The position numbers and the translations under genes are program-made. This document shows positions 9,501 to 17,595 of a stretch of 64,000 nucleotides of DNA, piece after piece. The stretch is from WGAL01 sp964570865. GTDB taxonomy: Bacteria > Bacteroidota > Ignavibacteria > Ignavibacteriales > Melioribacteraceae. Below the pieces are notes generated by a model that worked only from the letters and a program-made list of their open reading frames with translations, was not told the origin of the DNA and searched no databases. The first letter of the stretch is position 1, and every line of letters starts with the position of its first letter. The DNA lies in contig CAZMZM010000004.1 in assembly GCA_964570865.1 (NCBI GenBank), positions 1 through 64,000 on the forward strand. The letters run 5' to 3'.

Positions 9501-9883
9501 CTCTGTTCCAACTGAGAAACAATTTTGCCCGAGTAGTAAATAGTAACGGGCTGTAGCGGATCTGAAACCTCTAATAAATATTTGTTCAGTTCCATGTTTT
9601 GTTCAACTCCGTTTTGATCGTGGTCCATACCGATTTCATTTTTTGCAGGTTCTTTTTTTATTAGGCTTGCCGAGCCGTTAATAACTTTTGAAATTTTAAG
9701 TGCGGAATTAAGAGTAAAAACAATATCGTTTTTCGCCAAATTTTCGGGGAATGTAATTTTATCAATAACCGAAAGATTTGATTCTGCCGGAGTTACCGTC
9801 GCAATAATGTTATGATTGACCGGTTTGGTTTGAGCAAACAATGCCGAAGTTAATACGACTAATGAAATCAATAGTTTTTTCAT
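6560..9883 (-). CDS. Secreted M1 aminopeptidase-M28 peptidase-PDZ fusion
   Basis: 1107 residues with a signal peptide (residues 1-18, cleavage after LFAQ). The first half is an M1 gluzincin: the zinc motif HELLHNWWGN near residue 295 and the third ligand Glu in WCEGITAYMADH. A linker domain follows (about 500-700). The M28 zinc peptidase spans about 730-1000: SAHYDHLG near 808, HHGADDNASG, the catalytic GEEAG, and DYHKPTDT. A PDZ domain ends the protein (about 1030-1107: SPASKAGIKVGD). The enzyme should trim peptides in the periplasm or outside the cell, with two metal peptidase sites in one chain. It is second in an operon, 8 bases after the M16 gene. Confidence 0.88.
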   Translation of the reverse strand: MKKLLISLVVLTSALFAQTKPVNHNIIATVTPAESNLSVIDKITFPENLAKNDIVFTLNSALKISKVINGSASLIKKEPAKNEIGMDHDQNGVEQNMELNKYLLEVSDPLQPVTIYYSGKIVSQLEQSDENYQRGFSQSPGIISTKGVYLAGSTYWTPTIKNKLVTFNLTAKLPEGWKTVSQGKSIGDDYSEWECKFPQEEIFLISAKFTVYKKDVGAVTAFAFLRTPDEALANKYLETTAQYLEMDRNLLGPYPYGKFALVENFWETGYGMPSFTLLGEKIIRFPFILHSSYPHELLHNWWGNSVYVDFSKGNWCEGITAYMADHLIKEQRGQGADYRRSTLQRFTDYVNDKNDFPPSKFVSRYDGASEAIGYGKTLMMWHMLRQLVGDDDFVKSFRRFYMNNKFRKASFYDIEKSFENVTGKDLSWFFKQWITRKGAPTLALTNVKVNKNGESQYSVTFDLIQTQKENPFIMDVPVAVVTKDKTIMKKFRMKNRYNTYNFTTKSKPVELIADPDFDCFRRLDANEIPAAFTKAFGSDSLICVLPSKSDNLNEYKKIAEAWLKGKSGKIIYDNKTGTLPNSKTVWLFGKENKFVSVVNNQLKKYGSNILNDSINFNKKDFDYKNHSFVVAVKNPNNSDAEIVWCYNSNPKATAGLIRKLPHYGKYSFLGFEGDEPTNILKGEWPVINSPLAYKVDKTTEVKVNIPQEKALAYLAPVFSAERMFKHITYLSSDELKGRGLGTPELEKAANYIKEKFKQYGLQPAGDNKTFYQTWNQKITGKNFKITNVIGYIPGTNKELAEAPLVVSAHYDHLGLGWPDAYKGNKGKIHHGADDNASGISVILELAKILGKNYKPARPIIFIAFSGEEAGLVGSKYFVEHPTMNIKTQNIIADLNFDTVGRLFGKKIMILNWRSAREWKFIFMGTDYVTGIPTDLIKEQLDASDQVAFLEKGIPAVQFFSGPNRDYHKPTDTAEKIDKNGLVKVATVGKEIIDYLANRVEPLSESVAKAVPTKEKTKSKTRRVKTGIVPDFAFTGEGVKVSDMLENSPASKAGIKVGDIIVKVNSNQVLNLRDYSDILKSRKPGDVITVGIKRNNEFKLIKLKLEER

Positions 9884-9891
9884 TTTATCCT

Positions 9892-12468
9892 CTACTTAAC
9901 AATTATATTTATGGGGTTGGAAACTTCAAGATATTTTTCCGCGACTTTTTTAACTTCTTCGAGAGAGACATTTCGTAAATCCCTTAAAAAGTTCTCATCG
10001 ATTGTGTAATCGTGATAGTAGTAATATGATTTACACAAATAGAAGCCTTGATTAATGCTTGAAAGTCTTCTGAAAAGCATACGTCCGAGATAAAGATTCA
10101 GCCGTTTTTCCAAATCTTCTTTTGTGATTTTGCCAAGATAATCTAAGCTGAATTTGGAACCGAATTGCTTTTCCAATTTATTCACATTTTCAGAACGCGA
10201 ACCCATGTTGATATAAAACATTGCTTTGTCTCCGCGTGTTTCAATACCGGCTCCCATGTTGTAGGCGAGTCCTTGGGTTTCACGAATATCAAAAGAAATC
10301 TTGTCGCTCAATATTAATGAAAGTGCTTTTAATGCTGCTTTTTCGGAAGGTAGAATGGTTTTCATAAATCCGAAAAAGAGATAAGCTCTTTTCGAATTAA
10401 TATTTTTTGTTATGGTAACCGCTTTGTTTATTACTCTGAATGATTTTTGAGCAGGGGGAGAAGTGATTAAATCTTTCGGAGCGCTTTTTCCGAATCCGTT
10501 GAAATAATTGTTAACATCATCTCCTGAAGCTTTTGAAACAACTGAGACGACCATATTTTCGGGGTTAAAATATCTTTCTCCGAATTTAAGCAGTGAACTG
10601 TAACTTAATTTTTCTTTGGAAGAAGTTGATGAATTTTCATTGTAGATCAGACTATCCAAAAGAGAATTAAAAAGAGATTTTGCGCGGTTGGAATGTTTCA
10701 TCATCTGCGAACGGCGGTATTTAACTTCCGCAGCTTTGAATTCTTTTTCTGTAGGTGTAAACTTTAACATTTCATTTTTTAAGAAGTTAATAGCGCCCTC
10801 TATATCGTCGCCCAAACCTTCGGCACGAATATAACCGAAATCGGGACTTAAGTAAATATCGTCCATGGGGATAAACGGATTGTCATTTACCGTAAATACG
10901 AATCCGAATTTTGCCGCCTCCGGTTTTGCAGCATCTTTTCTTACTCTTGCGCCAAAAGCTTCATGCCAAATGTATGCGGCGTTAGCTCCGAATTTATTTT
11001 CATATTCGGCTTTGTGTCCGAGTAGAAAATGAACTGCAAGTAGATTGCTTTGCTTATTGGTTCGAACAATAATGTCCGGTTTCCCGAGTTTAGACGAATA
11101 ATCTTTTGTAGTTATCTCTTCTCCTTTGTTGCCGCTTAAAACCGAGTTAAAAGGAATTTGTAAAATAATTATCGGATCTCCTGTTAATGAAAAATCGTTA
11201 ACTTCTTTGGCTGCGGTATAATAATTTTCACCGGAAAACTTTTCTAATATCGGCTTAAAACCATGAACGGCAATTAAATCGGCGTTGTAAATTCCAAACA
11301 TATGAGGCTTTTCGATATTGCGCAGAAACGATGTTTTTTCTTCGGCTACTTTGGCTGCAATTTCGTTCTCATTCACTTTTATTTTTATTTTGCTTATTTC
11401 ACTTTTCATAAAATCAATTATTGCATTTGACGATTTTTCGGAAGTTGTGAAATCAAACATTAAATGATTTGCAATTGGTGTTTGGTTGACGCCAATATTC
11501 AGATTTGAAACAATATTATTATTCGTAGCGTTAATTTTGTCGGTTAACTCAGTTGCCAGTTCGTTATATTTTTCATCCAAAAGAGAATAGAACTCGTCAT
11601 CCGAACCGTTAGGAAGTGTGTAAAATAATTGAAGATGAAAATCTTTTCCGTTATGGAATTTATAATAAACACCCGGATTAACTTTGTATTCGGGTATCTC
11701 CGAACCTGTTGTCCAACCTTTTATATTCGGTCGTGAAACTGTTGAGGGAGAGTATTTCCCGTAAATATCATTTAATTTTTTCAGCATATCAACGGAATTA
11801 AAATTGCCGATAACGCTAACCATCATATTGTTCGGGACGTAATTATTTTTATAAAATTTGTAAACATCGTCCCGCTGCATATGAACAATTGTTTCGTACG
11901 TTCCTAAAGTGGGGAGTGAAAGAGCATCATTTTTGTAAAGGACCGAACGTTTATTTCGCTCAAGTTGTTCGCTGGGATTAGCAAGCGTTTTACTTATTTC
12001 TTCGAGAACAATTCCTTTTTCTTTCTCATATTTATTGATTGGTAAAGTGGAGTTAAAAAGCATGTCCGCTTGAATTTTCATCCCTTTCTCAATATTTTCC
12101 GCAGGCGTTACCATCATAAAATTTGTGTAAAACTCTGATGTGTTGGCGTTGTTGTATCCGCCTATCATATCTACGGCATTGTAAAGTTGGCGTTGATTCA
12201 TTGTAGTTGTGCCGTTAAAGAGAAGGTGCTCCAACATGTGGCTCATTCCGCTTGTGGCAAACGTTTCGTAAGCCGAACCGACCTTGACAACCGTGTTAAT
12301 TCCAACCATGGGAAGTGCGTGGTTTTCAATCAACAGTACCTGCAGACCGTTATCCAAAGTATGAACAGAAACTCCTTTAGGGAAATTTGAAATTTTGTTT
12401 TGCGGATAAACCGTAAACGTAAAAAATAGAACTGCAATAATAAGTGTTATTCTTTTAAGAGACTTCAT
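9892..12468 (-). CDS. Secreted M16 family zinc metallopeptidase
   Basis: 858 residues. The signal peptide is LKRITLIIAVLFFTF, with likely cleavage near YPQ. The inverted zinc motif HMLEH (HxxEH) is near residue 82, and the downstream Glu ligand lies in the following helix (around EKEKGIVLEEIS). A second, non-catalytic M16 half runs from about residue 450 to the end, with the C-terminal Arg/Tyr patch near RRLSSINQGFY that helps hold substrate. It is a single-chain bacterial M16B-type enzyme that degrades unfolded peptides, acting outside the cytoplasm. It is the promoter-proximal gene of the pair with the M1-M28 fusion, whose products could finish peptides released here. Confidence 0.88.
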   Translation of the reverse strand: MKSLKRITLIIAVLFFTFTVYPQNKISNFPKGVSVHTLDNGLQVLLIENHALPMVGINTVVKVGSAYETFATSGMSHMLEHLLFNGTTTMNQRQLYNAVDMIGGYNNANTSEFYTNFMMVTPAENIEKGMKIQADMLFNSTLPINKYEKEKGIVLEEISKTLANPSEQLERNKRSVLYKNDALSLPTLGTYETIVHMQRDDVYKFYKNNYVPNNMMVSVIGNFNSVDMLKKLNDIYGKYSPSTVSRPNIKGWTTGSEIPEYKVNPGVYYKFHNGKDFHLQLFYTLPNGSDDEFYSLLDEKYNELATELTDKINATNNNIVSNLNIGVNQTPIANHLMFDFTTSEKSSNAIIDFMKSEISKIKIKVNENEIAAKVAEEKTSFLRNIEKPHMFGIYNADLIAVHGFKPILEKFSGENYYTAAKEVNDFSLTGDPIIILQIPFNSVLSGNKGEEITTKDYSSKLGKPDIIVRTNKQSNLLAVHFLLGHKAEYENKFGANAAYIWHEAFGARVRKDAAKPEAAKFGFVFTVNDNPFIPMDDIYLSPDFGYIRAEGLGDDIEGAINFLKNEMLKFTPTEKEFKAAEVKYRRSQMMKHSNRAKSLFNSLLDSLIYNENSSTSSKEKLSYSSLLKFGERYFNPENMVVSVVSKASGDDVNNYFNGFGKSAPKDLITSPPAQKSFRVINKAVTITKNINSKRAYLFFGFMKTILPSEKAALKALSLILSDKISFDIRETQGLAYNMGAGIETRGDKAMFYINMGSRSENVNKLEKQFGSKFSLDYLGKITKEDLEKRLNLYLGRMLFRRLSSINQGFYLCKSYYYYHDYTIDENFLRDLRNVSLEEVKKVAEKYLEVSNPINIIVK

Positions 12469-12555
12469 TTTTTCCTCAAACTAAATATTTAATAAGTTTT
12501 TAAAATTTAAATTTAGGATTTCTTCTGTTAGAAATCTAATAATATTGACGTATGT

Positions 12556-12588
12556 TTTGTGATTTAGTTCTGATAAAAAATAGATTTT
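12556..12588 (+). promoter_or_regulatory. Possible glmS promoter, Bacteroidota type
   Basis: TTTG at 12556-12559 and TAGATTTT at 12581-12588 fit the TTTG/TAnnTTTG pattern at 7 of 8 positions in the -7 box, but the 21-base spacer is longer than the usual 18-20. It would leave a leader of roughly 75 bases before glmS. No glmS ribozyme is recognisable in this leader. Confidence 0.3.
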
Positions 12589-12667
12589 ACTGAAATTATA
12601 CCGTTTCATAATCAGCAAAATTTTCATACATTTCAACTTAATTTATAAAAATAAAGGGTAATCATTT

Positions 12668-14500
12668 ATGTGTGGAATAGTCGGATATATTGGCGAAAAA
12701 AACAGCGCTCCTATTTTAATTAACGGACTAAAAAGATTAGAGTATCGCGGTTATGATTCCGCCGGTTTGGGTATAGTAGAAGACGGAACTCCGCGAATCG
12801 TAAAAGCAAAGGGAAAAGTATCTGTCCTGGAAAACAAAGTAGATGCCGACGGGTTAAACGGAAATGTCGGTATTGGCCATACGCGTTGGGCAACTCACGG
12901 CATCCCGAATGAAACCAATGCGCACCCGCATTTCAGTATGAACAAATCTGTATTGTTGGTACATAATGGAATTATTGAAAATTATTCTACATTAAAAGAA
13001 TACCTTGTTAAAAAAGGTTATTCATTCGTTAGTGAAACCGATACGGAAGTACTTGTAAATTTAATTGATTACTATTATGAAGAAAAATGCGAACTATATG
13101 AAGCGGTCAGGAAAGCTTTGAGTATGGTTGAAGGTACTTATGGAATTGCCGTGATTTCTAAAAACGAACCTGATAAAATTGTAATAGCAAAGAACGGTTC
13201 CCCTTTGGTTATCGGATTAGGGGAAGGTGAAAACTTTATTGCATCGGATGTTAATGCGTTAATTGATCATACAAAAAAAGTAATCTACTTGGAAGATAAA
13301 GAGATTGGCTATGTTACCCGAGATAGTTACGTTATAAAAACTCTGGATAACCATGAACTTCAAAAGGAAGTGAGCGAAGTTGAAATGGATATTGACGAGA
13401 TTACCAAAAGCGGTTACCCGCACTATATGCTTAAAGAAATTATGGAACAGCCCGATTCGCTTAGTAATACCATGAGAGGTAGGATGGTATTCTCTGAAGG
13501 AATTGTGAAACTCGGCGGATTAATCGGATTTGAAGAAAGACTGTTAAATTCAAAAAGAATAATTATTTCGGCGTGCGGTACTTCGTGGCATGCGGCTTTG
13601 GTTGGAGAATACTTGTTTGAAAACTATGCGGGTATTCCGGTTGAAGTTGAGTACGCTTCGGAATTCCGTTACCGAAATCCGATAATTGGTAAAAACGATA
13701 CCGTGATTTTTATTTCACAAAGCGGTGAAACTGCAGATACGCTTGCGGCACTAAAAGAAGCTAAACGGAAAGGTGCATTGGTACTTGGAATCGTTAACGT
13801 TGTCGGAAGTTCAATTGCAAGAGCAAGCGATACGGGAGTTTACATTCACGCCGGTCCGGAAATAGGGGTTGCTTCCACAAAGGCATTTACCTCTCAAATA
13901 ATGGTGCTTAGCTTAATTACGATGTTGCTGGCGCGCAGAAAACATATGTCTGTTGCCCAAGGTAGGGAAGTTATTAAGGCAATGGAAGAACTACCCGGGA
14001 AAGTAAATGAAATATTGAAGCATAATGACTTAATCGAAAAAGTTTCGGAACAATTTGTCGATTCTAAAAACTTTTTATACTTGGGACGAGGAATACATTT
14101 TCCGGTAGCTTTGGAAGGAGCGTTAAAGTTAAAAGAAATTTCATACATACATGCAGAAGGGTATCCGGCAGCGGAGATGAAACATGGACCGATTGCTTTG
14201 ATTGACGAAAATATGCCTACTGTTTTTATTGCACCTAAAGATGCAGTGTATGAGAAAGTGCTTGGCAATATTGAAGAAGTTAAAGCAAGAAACGGAAAAG
14301 TTTTGGCAATAGCAGACGAAAACGATGACAAGATAGAACATTTAGCTGATTACGTTTTGAAAATTCCTAAAACTCATGATATGTTGATGCCGATTTTAGC
14401 TGTAATTCCTTTGCAGCTTCTGGCTTATCATATCGCAGTAAAGAAAGGTTTGAATGTTGATCAGCCGAGAAATTTAGCTAAAAGTGTAACTGTTGAATAA
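12668..14500 (+). CDS. glmS: Glutamine-fructose-6-phosphate aminotransferase (isomerizing)
   Basis: 610 residues, full family length. It begins MCGIVGYIG, with Cys2 the glutaminase nucleophile exposed after Met removal. The GATase_6 domain (2-215) includes GHTRWATHG; two SIS sugar-isomerase domains follow (about 285-420 and 455-600) with SACGTSW, SQSGETADT and the C-terminal end PRNLAKSVTVE that closes the active site. The enzyme makes glucosamine-6-phosphate, the first committed step to UDP-GlcNAc, peptidoglycan and lipid A. GGTAATC before ATG is a weak ribosome-binding site. The divergent protease operon lies 200 bases upstream. Confidence 0.97.
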   Translation: MCGIVGYIGEKNSAPILINGLKRLEYRGYDSAGLGIVEDGTPRIVKAKGKVSVLENKVDADGLNGNVGIGHTRWATHGIPNETNAHPHFSMNKSVLLVHNGIIENYSTLKEYLVKKGYSFVSETDTEVLVNLIDYYYEEKCELYEAVRKALSMVEGTYGIAVISKNEPDKIVIAKNGSPLVIGLGEGENFIASDVNALIDHTKKVIYLEDKEIGYVTRDSYVIKTLDNHELQKEVSEVEMDIDEITKSGYPHYMLKEIMEQPDSLSNTMRGRMVFSEGIVKLGGLIGFEERLLNSKRIIISACGTSWHAALVGEYLFENYAGIPVEVEYASEFRYRNPIIGKNDTVIFISQSGETADTLAALKEAKRKGALVLGIVNVVGSSIARASDTGVYIHAGPEIGVASTKAFTSQIMVLSLITMLLARRKHMSVAQGREVIKAMEELPGKVNEILKHNDLIEKVSEQFVDSKNFLYLGRGIHFPVALEGALKLKEISYIHAEGYPAAEMKHGPIALIDENMPTVFIAPKDAVYEKVLGNIEEVKARNGKVLAIADENDDKIEHLADYVLKIPKTHDMLMPILAVIPLQLLAYHIAVKKGLNVDQPRNLAKSVTVE

Positions 14501-14518
14501 ATATGGAGATATGATTTA

Positions 14519-15463
14519 ATGAGCAAACTTGCAGTTGTAGCATTCGGAGGCAATGCTCTGTTAAGAGGAGATGAAGTAGGTACAATTAAGCAGCAAGAAG
14601 AAAACACATTTAATACTTGTATGAATTTAATTCCTTTGTTAAAAGATTCATATAATCTAATAATTACCCACGGTAACGGTCCGCAAGTAGGGAATATCCT
14701 TTTACGCAACGAGGCAGGTTACAAGGAATATAAGATCCCGAGAATGCCTTTGGATATTTGCGTAGCTGATTCACAAGGCGGAATCGGTTATATGATTGAG
14801 CGCCAAATGCTTAATGTGCTCAGAAAAAGCGGACTCAAAAAAAACGTAGTTACTTTTGTTACTGAAGTTCTGGTAGATAAGAATGATTCCGCATTTCAAA
14901 ATCCGACAAAACCGGTGGGAGCTTTTTATTTGAAAGAGGAAGCCGAGCTTCTTGCAAAATCGAACGATTGGCTTTTTAAAGAGGACCCGAGAAAACGAGG
15001 GTGGAGAAGAGTAGTTCCGTCTCCCAAACCTTTGGATATTTTTAACAAAGAACTCGTTGATACTTTAAGCCGCAGCGGAAATATTGTCATTGCTTCCGGC
15101 GGAGGCGGAGTCCCTGTATTTATTGATGAAAACGGAGATGTTCAAGGTGTGGAAGCTGTAATCGATAAAGATTTAGCTTCATCATTACTTGCATCGAAAA
15201 TTAATGCCGATACGTTTATTATACTAACTGATGTCCCTAAAGTTTACATCAACTTTAACAAACCGAATCAGAAATCCCTTGATGTAGTTACCGTTTCAGA
15301 GGCAAAAAAATATCTTGAAGAAGGTCATTTTGCCGCGGGAAGTATGGCTCCGAAAATTGAAGCGGCAATCCGCTTTGTTGAGAACGGCGGTACGGAAGCA
15401 TTAATTACGGAAGCTGTATCTCTCGGAAAGGGGGAATCGGGAACCAGAATAGTAAAAAATTAA
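14519..15463 (+). CDS. arcC: Carbamate kinase
   Basis: 314 residues of the amino-acid kinase fold: AFGGNALL at the N-terminus, THGNGPQVGN near residue 45, the family signature ASGGGGVPV near 198, DKDLASSLLA for nucleotide binding, and GSMAPKIEAA near the C-terminus. It interconverts carbamoyl phosphate plus ADP with carbamate plus ATP in the cytoplasm. The usual arginine deiminase partners arcA and arcB are not adjacent; glmS is, 18 bases upstream, and the pair is probably co-transcribed. In this setting the enzyme may make ATP or carbamoyl phosphate from another source. The family call is secure, the pathway is not. Confidence 0.93.
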   Translation: MSKLAVVAFGGNALLRGDEVGTIKQQEENTFNTCMNLIPLLKDSYNLIITHGNGPQVGNILLRNEAGYKEYKIPRMPLDICVADSQGGIGYMIERQMLNVLRKSGLKKNVVTFVTEVLVDKNDSAFQNPTKPVGAFYLKEEAELLAKSNDWLFKEDPRKRGWRRVVPSPKPLDIFNKELVDTLSRSGNIVIASGGGGVPVFIDENGDVQGVEAVIDKDLASSLLASKINADTFIILTDVPKVYINFNKPNQKSLDVVTVSEAKKYLEEGHFAAGSMAPKIEAAIRFVENGGTEALITEAVSLGKGESGTRIVKN

Positions 15464-15481
15464 GGAAAAATTATTTTTAGG

Positions 15482-15512
15482 TTTGGATATTTCTAAAAAA
15501 TATATAAATTTG
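15482..15512 (+). promoter_or_regulatory. tRNA-Phe promoter, Bacteroidota sigma type
   Basis: TTTG at 15482-15485, exactly 19 bases, then TAAATTTG at 15505-15512: a complete match to the Bacteroides-type consensus TTTG-N19-TAnnTTTG. Transcription should start near 15518, about 15 bases before the tRNA. Confidence 0.7.
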
Positions 15513-15532
15513 AACTTCTAAATTTTTTGAAT

Positions 15533-15605
15533 GGGCAGATAGCTCAGTCGGTAGAGCAAAGGACTGAAAATCCTTGTGTCGGCGGTTCGATTCCGTCTCT
15601 GCCCA
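15533..15605 (+). tRNA. tRNA-Phe (GAA)
   Basis: 73-base cloverleaf. Acceptor stem GGGCAGA pairs with TCTGCCC, D stem GCTC/GAGC, anticodon stem AAGGA/TCCTT with loop CTGAAAA (anticodon GAA), T arm GGCGG-TTCGATT-CCGTC with one G-T pair, discriminator A. The 3' CCA is not encoded. Confidence 0.97.
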
Positions 15606-15609
15606 CCTC

Positions 15610-15639
15610 AGCCAGGTTAACCGAGCCTGGCTTTTTTTT
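15610..15639 (+). terminator. Intrinsic terminator after tRNA-Phe
   Basis: Stem AGCCAGG/CCTGGCT with a 9-base loop, followed by a run of eight T. It starts 5 bases after the tRNA end. Confidence 0.85.
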
Positions 15640-15681
15640 ATTACGTTGTTACTAATTTTTTTATTCGAATAAAACAATACT

Positions 15682-15711
15682 TTTGACAATCGGAAAAAAT
15701 TAGTATATTCA
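15682..15711 (+). promoter_or_regulatory. Probable tRNA-Ser promoter
   Basis: TTTG at 15682-15685, an 18-base spacer, then TATATTCA at 15704-15711 (TAnnTT core). The predicted start would leave a leader of about 55 bases before the tRNA, removed during processing. Confidence 0.45.
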
Positions 15712-15774
15712 AAACTTAAAATTTGTTCATTATGTAAGAATAAATCGTCAGATTTAATTATAAATTTTCAGCTT

Positions 15775-15864
<90 letters not shown>

Positions 15865-15870
15865 AACATC

Positions 15871-15898
15871 AAAGCCGCACTTTTCAGTGCGGCTTTTT
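15871..15898 (+). terminator. Intrinsic terminator after tRNA-Ser
   Basis: Stem AAAGCCGCAC/GTGCGGCTTT with loop TTTTCA and a short T-run, 7 bases after the tRNA. Confidence 0.85.
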
Positions 15899-16590
15899 CG
15901 TTATTTTAGTGTTTTACGCTGTTTGCGTTAAATTGTGATTGAACAATCAACTGTTACGTAAATATTAAATATTATTATGCAGTAGTTTCGGTGTTGTTAG
16001 TGTTAGAGGGATTATTGCTAATCCGTTAATAAACCTTTTGAATTAAAGGTGTTCGGCTTAGGTTACAAAATATTCTATTCTCATGTTGAAATCTGAAATG
16101 AATTTATGATATATATTTAAGTTGGAAATCGATTGGTTAATAAAGTTAACCATGAGTTATTAGAGAAATGTTTAATACTTCAAGTGTTTCCGAAAAGTGG
16201 ATTAACATTTAATGAATTATCTTTATTCGGAAGTAATGATTTTTAAAAATTTATTACAGTTCAAATAGAATCATATATCAATAATAATAGATGAAGAAAT
16301 ATTTATTGATTGTGTACCTGATAAAAGAAGAAATTTACAAAACTATTATTTCCCGGCTTACTCGATAGTTAATAATCGTTTTATTTTCGCCGTTATTTCG
16401 AGGTGTTTTCGTTTTGAAATGTGGGTGAAATATTGTAACTTTTAAATGAGGTTAAAGTTTGTATAACAATTCTTAATAATAATTGGTTAAGGTCGCACAA
16501 CTCAAATCTCTAAAACGGCGGCAGGTATGCATCCGAACCGTTATACGCTTAGTTGATTATAAATTAAATTCTAAATAAAATTAGTTTATT
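15899..16590. other. Long AT-rich region, possibly with decayed reading frames
   Basis: About 690 bases without an intact gene. Two short stop-interrupted frames on the + strand look protein-like: about 16117-16242, reading KVNHELLEKCLILQVFPKSG and then GLTFNELSLFGSN, and about 16265-16448, reading DEEIFIDCVPDKRR followed by NYYFPAYSIVNN. Neither has a start or a recognisable family. They could be remnants of one frameshifted gene or chance. The end of the region holds an inverted GTATAAC/GTTATAC pair, listed separately. Confidence 0.35.
16461..16546 (+). repeat. attC-like inverted boxes before the PAS gene
   Basis: GTATAAC at 16461-16467 and its exact complement GTTATAC at 16540-16546 frame an 86-base segment. 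With the inner bases the match extends to 10 of 12 (GTATAACAATTC against GAACCGTTATAC). Size and outer boxes resemble an integron attC site (R boxes RYYYAAC and GTTRRRY), but the boxes match that consensus only partly and the inner part does not fold strongly. A further GTATAAC occurs at 17253-17259, just after the PAS gene stop. Confidence 0.3.
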
Positions 16591-17238
16591 ATGAAAAACT
16601 TATCAAAATCTCAATTAGATAATATTTTTTTAAATATGATTAATCAACTCAATGAAGGAGTTTTGATTGTAGATGCTACACAAAAAGGTTTACCTATAAT
16701 CTCAGCGAATAGGGGCTTTTATAAAATTACCGGTTATAAACCTGATGAAGTTATTGGAAAAAATCCCAAATTTTTATCAGGTAAAGATACGGATACCGTA
16801 ACTCAAGGGCTTATTCGTGATTGTATAAATAAGAAACAAAATGGGTCATTTACAATTTGTAATTATAAGAAAGACGGCACTAAATTTTGGAATCATTTTA
16901 CAATTACTCCAATCTTTGACAATCAACATAATTTAACACATTGGGTTGGTATCGAAAGGGATATATCTTTAATTTTGGAGATTGCAAACAACAAATCGAA
17001 AAGCCAATCAATGGTTACAACGATTAATACTCTCAGTGATGTTATTAATAATTTTTTAAACTATTTTTCCTATTTCAAACAAGAATGTGAGAGCAACCCT
17101 AACGTTGATAAAGAATTACTTACAGAGCTTGATGATGTTTATGAAAAATTTATAAATGATATTCGACTTTTGTATATGGCGGTAAAATACAAAGATAAAA
17201 ATTTAGGCGGAGATTTTTCAGTCTTAGATATTGAATAG
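16591..17238 (+). CDS. Single-domain LOV-like PAS protein lacking the adduct cysteine
   Basis: 215 residues. The PAS domain (about 12-133) is close to the LOV pattern: EGVLIVDA, GYKPDEVIGKNPKFLSGKD, NYKKDGTKFWN, THWVGIERDIS. In photoactive LOV domains the NCRFLQ motif supplies the Cys that bonds FMN; here it is NPKFLS, and the glutamine of the last strand is Glu. The flavin-contact Asn residues of NYKKDGTKFWN remain. Residues 134-215 are an alpha-helical tail that could form a coiled coil but show no kinase, GGDEF or HTH motif. It may be a redox or flavin sensor, or a ligand-binding PAS. It stands alone between non-coding stretches and has no clear ribosome-binding site. Confidence 0.75.
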   Translation: MKNLSKSQLDNIFLNMINQLNEGVLIVDATQKGLPIISANRGFYKITGYKPDEVIGKNPKFLSGKDTDTVTQGLIRDCINKKQNGSFTICNYKKDGTKFWNHFTITPIFDNQHNLTHWVGIERDISLILEIANNKSKSQSMVTTINTLSDVINNFLNYFSYFKQECESNPNVDKELLTELDDVYEKFINDIRLLYMAVKYKDKNLGGDFSVLDIE

Positions 17239-17595
17239 ATTTAATTTATTGTGTATAACCGGCTTTTACACCCGAGCGCCGATTTACTTGAGAAATTTCT
17301 TTTTTTTATCCGGATTAAAAATTATGATAATTAAAGGTTGTTACAATTAATGAAATTTATTATTAATAGAAGTTTTTTGCGCATAAACTAAAATAAGATT
17401 CCAACTGTGGGAGTATTACCAAGAACACCGTTTACCGCAATGGTGTAAAAATTTTGTATCTCTGCTAAATAAAATTCAGAAAAAGATTTATTAATTTGAA
17501 ATAAAAAATCATTATATTGTAAGATTAAAATTATTTAATTAATTAACGTCGGTTAATTCTGACGTTACATCGTACAAATAAACTATGGAGTTAAA
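17239..17595. other. Intergenic region and rpsO leader
   Basis: 357 bases without a gene. It starts with a GTATAAC box (17253-17259) after the PAS gene. Near 17425-17446 lies a hairpin ACACCGTT/AATGGTGT with a 6-base loop; it has no T-run, so it may be a leader element rather than a terminator. The rpsO promoter should lie in the last 100 bases; TATATTGT at 17513-17520 is a possible -7 box without a good -33 partner. Confidence 0.4.

Noticed and set aside
12469..12667. glmS ribozyme or riboswitch in the glmS leader
   Set aside because: No pseudoknot core or conserved ribozyme segment is seen; only a bulged hairpin near 12513-12539.
13894..14331. 145-codon antisense frame in glmS
   Set aside because: It mirrors a strongly conserved coding strand and has no ribosome-binding site or domain.
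17425..17446. Hairpin in the rpsO leader as an S15 autoregulatory site
   Set aside because: It lies about 150 bases before the start codon and does not show the known S15 pseudoknot or junction; kept only as a note.
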